NCBI GenBank assembly: GCA_013694685.1
Contig: JACDBY010000041.1
Span: 1-11,228 of the forward strand
Length of the DNA: 11,228 bases
Direction of reading: 5' to 3'
DNA from: Actinomycetota bacterium
GTDB taxonomy: Bacteria; Actinomycetota; Thermoleophilia; Gaiellales; Gaiellaceae
The translations under genes were made by a program, and so were the position numbers. Below, one piece after another: positions 7,221 through 11,228 of the stretch; within the stretch, counting starts at the first letter, position 1; each line of letters begins with the position of its first letter. Below the pieces are notes generated by a model, which saw only the letters and a list, made by a program, of their open reading frames with translations, was not told the origin of the DNA and searched no databases.

Positions 7221-7245
7221 AAACGCATCCGGCCGTTTCCACGTG
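7206..7245 (+). repeat. Two 14-bp direct repeats, 26 bp apart
   Basis: GCCGTTTCCACGTG occurs at 7206-7219 and, with no mismatch, at 7232-7245. Each copy holds a CACGTG-centred palindrome. The first overlaps the end of the kinase gene; the second lies in the gap before htrA. Confidence 0.9.
7208..7225. promoter_or_regulatory. Palindrome 1 (parS-like or operator)
   Basis: CGTTTCCACGTGAAAACG is an 18-bp inverted repeat centred on CACGTG, with one mismatched pair next to the core. It overlaps the TGA stop of the kinase gene. Against the ParB-binding parS core GTTTCACGTGAAAC, the best ungapped 14-bp register (7210-7223) matches 11 of 14. Confidence 0.6.
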
Positions 7246-7248
7246 GAA
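7237..7248. promoter_or_regulatory. Palindrome 2 (parS-like or operator)
   Basis: TTCCACGTGGAA is a perfect 12-bp palindrome. Its 14-bp register (7236-7249) matches the Pseudomonas-type parS core GTTCCACGTGGAAC at 13 of 14 positions. It also covers the place where a -35 element for the htrA promoter would be, centred about 36 bp before the predicted initiation point. Confidence 0.6.
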
Positions 7249-7265
7249 CGAGGGACGAGCGTTGC

Positions 7266-7271
7266 TACCGT
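7266..7271 (+). promoter_or_regulatory. Leaderless-type -10 hexamer for htrA
   Basis: TACCGT is followed by seven bases (gggcgtg) and the ATG at 7279. Spacing and motif match the moeA promoter candidate. It implies that htrA can be transcribed separately from the two-component genes. Confidence 0.55.
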
Positions 7272-7278
7272 GGGCGTG

Positions 7279-8457
<1,179 letters not shown>

Positions 8458-8460
8458 CGC

Positions 8461-9885
8461 GTGACCGAGCCTCTCGTCGTCGTCTCCAACCGCGGTCCGG
8501 TGAGCTTCCGGTACGAGGCGTCCGGGTCGATCGAGGCGGTTCGGGGTGCGGGTGGTCTCGTCAGCGCGCTGCGACCGCTCGTCGATCGACACGCGATTGC
8601 CTGGGTTGCGAGCGCCATGAGCGAGGCCGACCGTGAGCTTGCGGCGCACGGCGCGAGGGCCGAGCGGTTCGGTGACGCATCGCCGTTCAGGCTGCGTCTC
8701 GTCGCGCACGATCCCGAGGTGTATCGGCTCTTCTACGCCGTCGTCGCGAATCCGGTGCTGTGGTTCGTCCAGCACGGGCTCTGGGATCTGAAGCACGACC
8801 CGGGGGCGGATCTCGACGGCCCCTGGGCCGCGTACGCCGACGCGAACCGCGCTCTCGCGGCAGCGGCAGTCGAGGAGCTCGACGCACGACCCGGGTCCGC
8901 GCTCTTCGTCCACGACTACCACGTCTACCTCGTGCCGTCGCTCGTCCGGCAGCTCCGCCCGGAGACGCGCATTGCGCACTTCGTGCACATTCCCTGGGTC
9001 GGGCCGACCGACTGGTCGGTGCTGCCGGGCGCGATGGCGCGGGGGATCCACGAGAGCCTGCTCGCCTGCGACAGCGTCGGCTTCCACACGGAGCGCTGGC
9101 GCGCCGCGTTCGTCGAGAGCTGCGAGGCGCTCCTGGGACGCGGCGCCGACGCCGAGGAGCGCTCGCACGCGAACCCGATCGCCGTCCATGCGGCCGACCT
9201 CGACGCCCTCAGCGTGAGCCCTGCGGTCGCCGCGCGCCGGGCCGAGCTTCGCGCAACGCGACCCGAGATCCTCGTGCTCCGTGTCGACCGGATGGATCCC
9301 TCCAAGAACGCGGTGCGCGGCTTCGAGGCCTTCGGGCTCCTCCTCGAGCGGCATCCCGAGCTCCACGGACGCATCCAGCTCGCCGCGCTCCTCGACCCGT
9401 CGCGGGAGGCGATTCCGGAGTACGTCGAGTACCGGGAGGCTGTCGAGGCGGGCGTCGCTGCCGTCAACAAGCGCTTCGGGACAGGGAGCTGGGAGCCCGT
9501 GCGGCTCGACGTCCGCGACGACTACCCGGCCTCGGTGGCAGCCTTCCTCGAATACGACGTGCTGCTCGTCAACCCCGTGCTCGACGGTCTCAACCTGGTC
9601 GCGAAGGAGGCACCGCTCGTCAACGAGCGGGACGGCGTCGTCGTGCTCTCGCGCGGCGCGGGCGCCTTCGACGAGCTGGGCGACTGGGTCGTACCCGTCG
9701 ACCCGCTCGACGTCGACGACCAGGCCGCGGCCCTCGAGCGCGCGCTCGCCCTTACTCGCGAGGAGCGGCGGGCCCACCAGTCGGCGATTCGCCACCGGGT
9801 GCGCACGCACGACCTCGAGGCGTGGGCCGAGCTCGAGCTGGCCGAGCTCGAGCGGCGGGTGCCCGGGGCTACGATGACCGGGTGA
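8461..9885 (+). CDS. otsA: Trehalose-6-phosphate synthase-like glycosyltransferase (GT20)
   Basis: The 474-aa product has OtsA length and fold and should join glucose from a nucleotide donor to glucose-6-phosphate in the cytoplasm. Residues equivalent to E. coli OtsA are recognisable: Arg11 in SNRGPV, GAGGLVSAL, Trp48, Tyr92 and Trp101 of the acceptor site, Asp152 in VHDYH, His176 in FVHIPW, Arg277 and Lys282 in RVDRMDPSK, and Asp375/Glu383 in NPVLDGLNLVAKE. Their spacings (5, 8 and 9 residues) match the E. coli pairs. It differs from E. coli in the NPVLWFVQHGLW segment. The GTG at 8461 is three bases after the htrA stop, indicating cotranscription. No phosphatase domain or otsB gene is visible here, so dephosphorylation must occur elsewhere. 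A related GT20 activity such as glucosylglycerol-phosphate synthesis cannot be excluded. Confidence 0.88.
   Translation: MTEPLVVVSNRGPVSFRYEASGSIEAVRGAGGLVSALRPLVDRHAIAWVASAMSEADRELAAHGARAERFGDASPFRLRLVAHDPEVYRLFYAVVANPVLWFVQHGLWDLKHDPGADLDGPWAAYADANRALAAAAVEELDARPGSALFVHDYHVYLVPSLVRQLRPETRIAHFVHIPWVGPTDWSVLPGAMARGIHESLLACDSVGFHTERWRAAFVESCEALLGRGADAEERSHANPIAVHAADLDALSVSPAVAARRAELRATRPEILVLRVDRMDPSKNAVRGFEAFGLLLERHPELHGRIQLAALLDPSREAIPEYVEYREAVEAGVAAVNKRFGTGSWEPVRLDVRDDYPASVAAFLEYDVLLVNPVLDGLNLVAKEAPLVNERDGVVVLSRGAGAFDELGDWVVPVDPLDVDDQAAALERALALTREERRAHQSAIRHRVRTHDLEAWAELELAELERRVPGATMTG
9870..9875 (+). promoter_or_regulatory. Leaderless-type -10 hexamer before the mini-ORF/moaC
   Basis: TACGAT, inside the last codons of the GT20 gene, is followed by six bases (gaccgg) and the GTG at 9882. 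This is the same motif and spacing as upstream of the other candidates. Initiation would fall on the GTG of the 23-codon ORF, about 68 nt before moaC. Confidence 0.5.
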
Positions 9886-9953
9886 ACGCGGGCACTGGCT
9901 CTGGAACCGCCGCCGCTCGTGCGACAGCTGCTGTTGTCGAGGTGGGCAACTGA
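9882..9953 (+). CDS. 23-codon mini-ORF, possible leader peptide for moaC
   Basis: A GTG at 9882 opens a 23-residue Ala/Gly/Thr-rich frame (starts MNAGTGSGTAAAR, ends VVEVGN) that stops at TGA 9951-9953. Its start overlaps the GT20 stop (GTGA) and its stop overlaps the apparent CTG start of moaC (CTGA). About nine of its 23 codons end in A or T, unlike the strongly GC-ending neighbouring genes, so it does not look like an ordinary gene. A -10 hexamer lies exactly 6 nt before the GTG. It may be a leader peptide allowing reinitiation on moaC, the 5' part of a frameshifted moaC, or a chance frame. I recognise no protein family. Confidence 0.35.
   Translation: MNAGTGSGTAAARATAAVVEVGN
9939..9946 (+). 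promoter_or_regulatory. Shine-Dalgarno-like site deciding the moaC start
   Basis: GAGGTGGG lies three bases before CTG 9950. It is one of the few good ribosome-binding sequences in the window, and it supports initiation at this non-standard codon rather than at GTG 9989 or ATG 9995. Confidence 0.5.
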
Positions 9954-10399
9954 ACGAGCTCACCCACGTCGACTCGTCGACAGGCGAGGTGCGCATGGTC
10001 GATGTCGGAGCGAAGCCGCTCTCGCGCCGCCGTGCCGTTGCCCGCGGCACCGTCGCGATGGCCGCGTCGACTGCGACGCGCCTCCGCAACCTGCCGAAAG
10101 GCGATGCGTTGACGGTCGCGAGGATCGCCGGCATCCAGGCGGCGAAGCGGACGAGCGACCTCGTTCCGCTCTGCCATCCGCTCGCGCTGACGTTCGTCGA
10201 GGTCGACCTCGTCGTCGAGGAGCGCGGGGTCGCGATCGAGGCGACCGCCGAGACGACGGCTCAGACCGGAGTCGAGATGGAGGCGCTGACGGCGGTCGCC
10301 GTGGCGGCGCTGACCGTGATCGACATGGCGAAGGCGATCGACCGGAATCTCCGGATCGAGGCGATCGAGCTCGTCTCGAAGACGAAGGAGCCCGTGTGA
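9950..10399 (+). CDS. moaC: Cyclic pyranopterin monophosphate synthase MoaC (apparent CTG start)
   Basis: MoaC converts the MoaA product (3',8-cyclo-7,8-dihydro-GTP) to cyclic pyranopterin monophosphate in molybdenum cofactor synthesis. From CTG 9950 the product is 149 aa. Active-site residues correspond to E. coli MoaC with a nearly constant offset: Lys50, His76 in PLCHPL, Glu109 and Glu111 in GVEMEAL, Asp125 and Lys128 in IDMAKA, and Lys144. The family N-terminus is fully present only if translation starts at 9950: NELTHVDSSTGEVRMVDVG lines up with E. coli SQLTHINAAGEAHMVDVS, residue for residue. No in-frame ATG, GTG or TTG lies between the nearest upstream stop and the GTG at 9989, and that later start would remove the conserved LTHV segment. 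Alternatives are a frameshift from the mini-ORF or a one-base sequence error. The next gene overlaps the end by 4 bp. Confidence 0.92.
   Translation: MNELTHVDSSTGEVRMVDVGAKPLSRRRAVARGTVAMAASTATRLRNLPKGDALTVARIAGIQAAKRTSDLVPLCHPLALTFVEVDLVVEERGVAIEATAETTAQTGVEMEALTAVAVAALTVIDMAKAIDRNLRIEAIELVSKTKEPV
10385..10390 (+). promoter_or_regulatory. Shine-Dalgarno site for the prenyltransferase gene
   Basis: AAGGAG ends five bases before the GTG at 10396. This is a near-ideal ribosome-binding site inside the end of moaC. It supports the overlapping GTG start. Confidence 0.7.
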
Positions 10400-11228
10400 G
10401 CTCGATCGCGACGCCGCTGCCGCGGCGTCTGGCGCGTCTCGTGCGACTCGAGCACACCGTCTTCGCGCTGCCGTTCGCCTACGTCGGCGCGCTGCTCTCG
10501 GTCGGCGGCTCGCCCGGTCTCGCGGAGCTCGCCTGGGTCACGGTCGCGATGGTCGGGGCACGCACCCTCGCCATGGCGCTCAACCGGCTGATCGACGCCG
10601 AGCTCGACGCTCAGAACCCACGGACGGCGGGGCGCGAGCTGCCGGCGGGCGAGCTGACGCGCGTCCAGGTCGTCAGCCTCTGCGCGCTCGCGCTCGCGGT
10701 CTACCTCGTCGCCGTCTTCCAGCTCGATCCCACGGTTCGCTGGCTGTGGCCGATCCCGGTCGTGCTCTTCGTCGTCTACCCGTACCTGAAGCGGGTGACC
10801 TGGCTCTGTCATCTCTGGCTCGGTGCCTCGCTCGGTCTCGCCCCCGTCGGGGCGTGGGTGGCGGTCACGGGCGATCTCCCCTGGCAGGCGTGGGCGCTGG
10901 CCGCAGCCGTCGCGCTCTGGGTCGCCGGGTTCGATCTCTTCTACGCGCTCTTCGACCGCGAGCACGACCTCGCGGCCGGGCTCCATTCGTGGGCAACGCG
11001 TTTTGGTGTCCGCGGCACGTTTGCGGGTGCCCGTGCGATGCACGCCGCGTCGGTGACGCTCCTCGCCGCTGCGGGAGCGGGTCTCGATGTCGGATGGTGG
11101 TACGGGATCGGCGTGGCGGTCGTGGCGGTCCTTCTCGTGTACGAGCACGCGATCGTGCGGCCGGACGACCTGCGGCGGCTCGATGCCGCGTTCTTCACGG
11201 TCAACGGCGTGCTCTCGATCGCGTTCTG
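10396..11228 (+). CDS. mqnP: UbiA-family polyprenyltransferase, probably MqnP (3' end cut)
   Basis: At least 277 residues of an integral membrane prenyltransferase are present, with several hydrophobic helices. The first Asp-rich site is NRLIDAELDAQNPRTAGREL (63-82) and the second is FDLFYALFDREHD (179-191), followed by GLHSWATRFG. The Asn-Arg-x-x-Asp form followed by NPRTAGRELPAG resembles MqnP of the futalosine menaquinone route more than E. coli UbiA or MenA, so it probably prenylates a naphthoate intermediate at the membrane. It could instead be a 4-hydroxybenzoate or other UbiA-type transferase. The GTG at 10396 overlaps the moaC stop (GTGTGA) and has a good Shine-Dalgarno, so translation is coupled to moaC. 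The frame is still open at the window edge; length so far is close to the family's usual 280-300 aa. Confidence 0.85.
   Translation, partial: MSSIATPLPRRLARLVRLEHTVFALPFAYVGALLSVGGSPGLAELAWVTVAMVGARTLAMALNRLIDAELDAQNPRTAGRELPAGELTRVQVVSLCALALAVYLVAVFQLDPTVRWLWPIPVVLFVVYPYLKRVTWLCHLWLGASLGLAPVGAWVAVTGDLPWQAWALAAAVALWVAGFDLFYALFDREHDLAAGLHSWATRFGVRGTFAGARAMHAASVTLLAAAGAGLDVGWWYGIGVAVVAVLLVYEHAIVRPDDLRRLDAAFFTVNGVLSIAF

Noticed and set aside
7243..7278. Earlier htrA start at GTG 7243
   Set aside because: The codon lies within the CACGTG palindrome, and the extra residues precede a good membrane anchor that starts properly at ATG 7279.

Overview
The window is a very GC-rich chromosomal segment with strongly GC-biased third codon positions, many GTG starts, short gene gaps and few Shine-Dalgarno sites. 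Together with the gene content (a futalosine-type menaquinone prenyltransferase, an OmpR-type two-component pair, HtrA, a GT20 synthase) this suggests a GC-rich actinobacterium, possibly of the Thermoleophilia (Gaiellales/Solirubrobacterales). That placement is inference. I see no tRNA, rRNA, CRISPR array, insertion sequence or phage gene.

Layout: (1) 1-1888, minus strand: a two-gene glycosyltransferase unit, a polyprenol-phosphate-type GT2 enzyme (947-1888) followed by a GT4 enzyme that runs off the left edge. (2) 1889-1922: a 34-bp divergent gap with one leaderless-type -10 hexamer per strand. (3) 1923-3131, plus: moeA, molybdenum insertase. (4) 3098-4810, minus: a membrane protein with an M28 peptidase-like domain that lacks key catalytic residues, overlapping moeA tail to tail. 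(5) 4811-5104: a non-coding gap with a promoter candidate and two strong adjacent hairpins. (6) 5105-11228, plus: a tightly packed array of response regulator, histidine kinase, HtrA-type protease, trehalose-6-phosphate synthase-like GT20, a 23-codon mini-ORF, moaC, and a UbiA-family prenyltransferase (probably MqnP) cut by the right edge.

How it fits together: the response regulator and kinase form an envelope-sensing pair, and the membrane-anchored HtrA and trehalose-phosphate synthase are plausible stress outputs. moaC and the prenyltransferase (4-bp overlap) serve molybdenum cofactor and menaquinone synthesis, which meet in anaerobic or alternative respiration; moeA lies in the same window. 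The array is probably not one simple operon, because promoter-like elements precede htrA and the mini-ORF/moaC.

The main unusual signals are: a recurring TAnnnT hexamer exactly 6-7 nt before four start codons (leaderless transcription); two CACGTG-centred palindromes 26 bp apart upstream of htrA, resembling ParB parS sites but also well placed as operators; a leaderless-looking 23-codon ORF whose stop overlaps an apparent CTG start of moaC; and the degenerate M28 active site. No clear new multi-gene defence or mobile system is visible.
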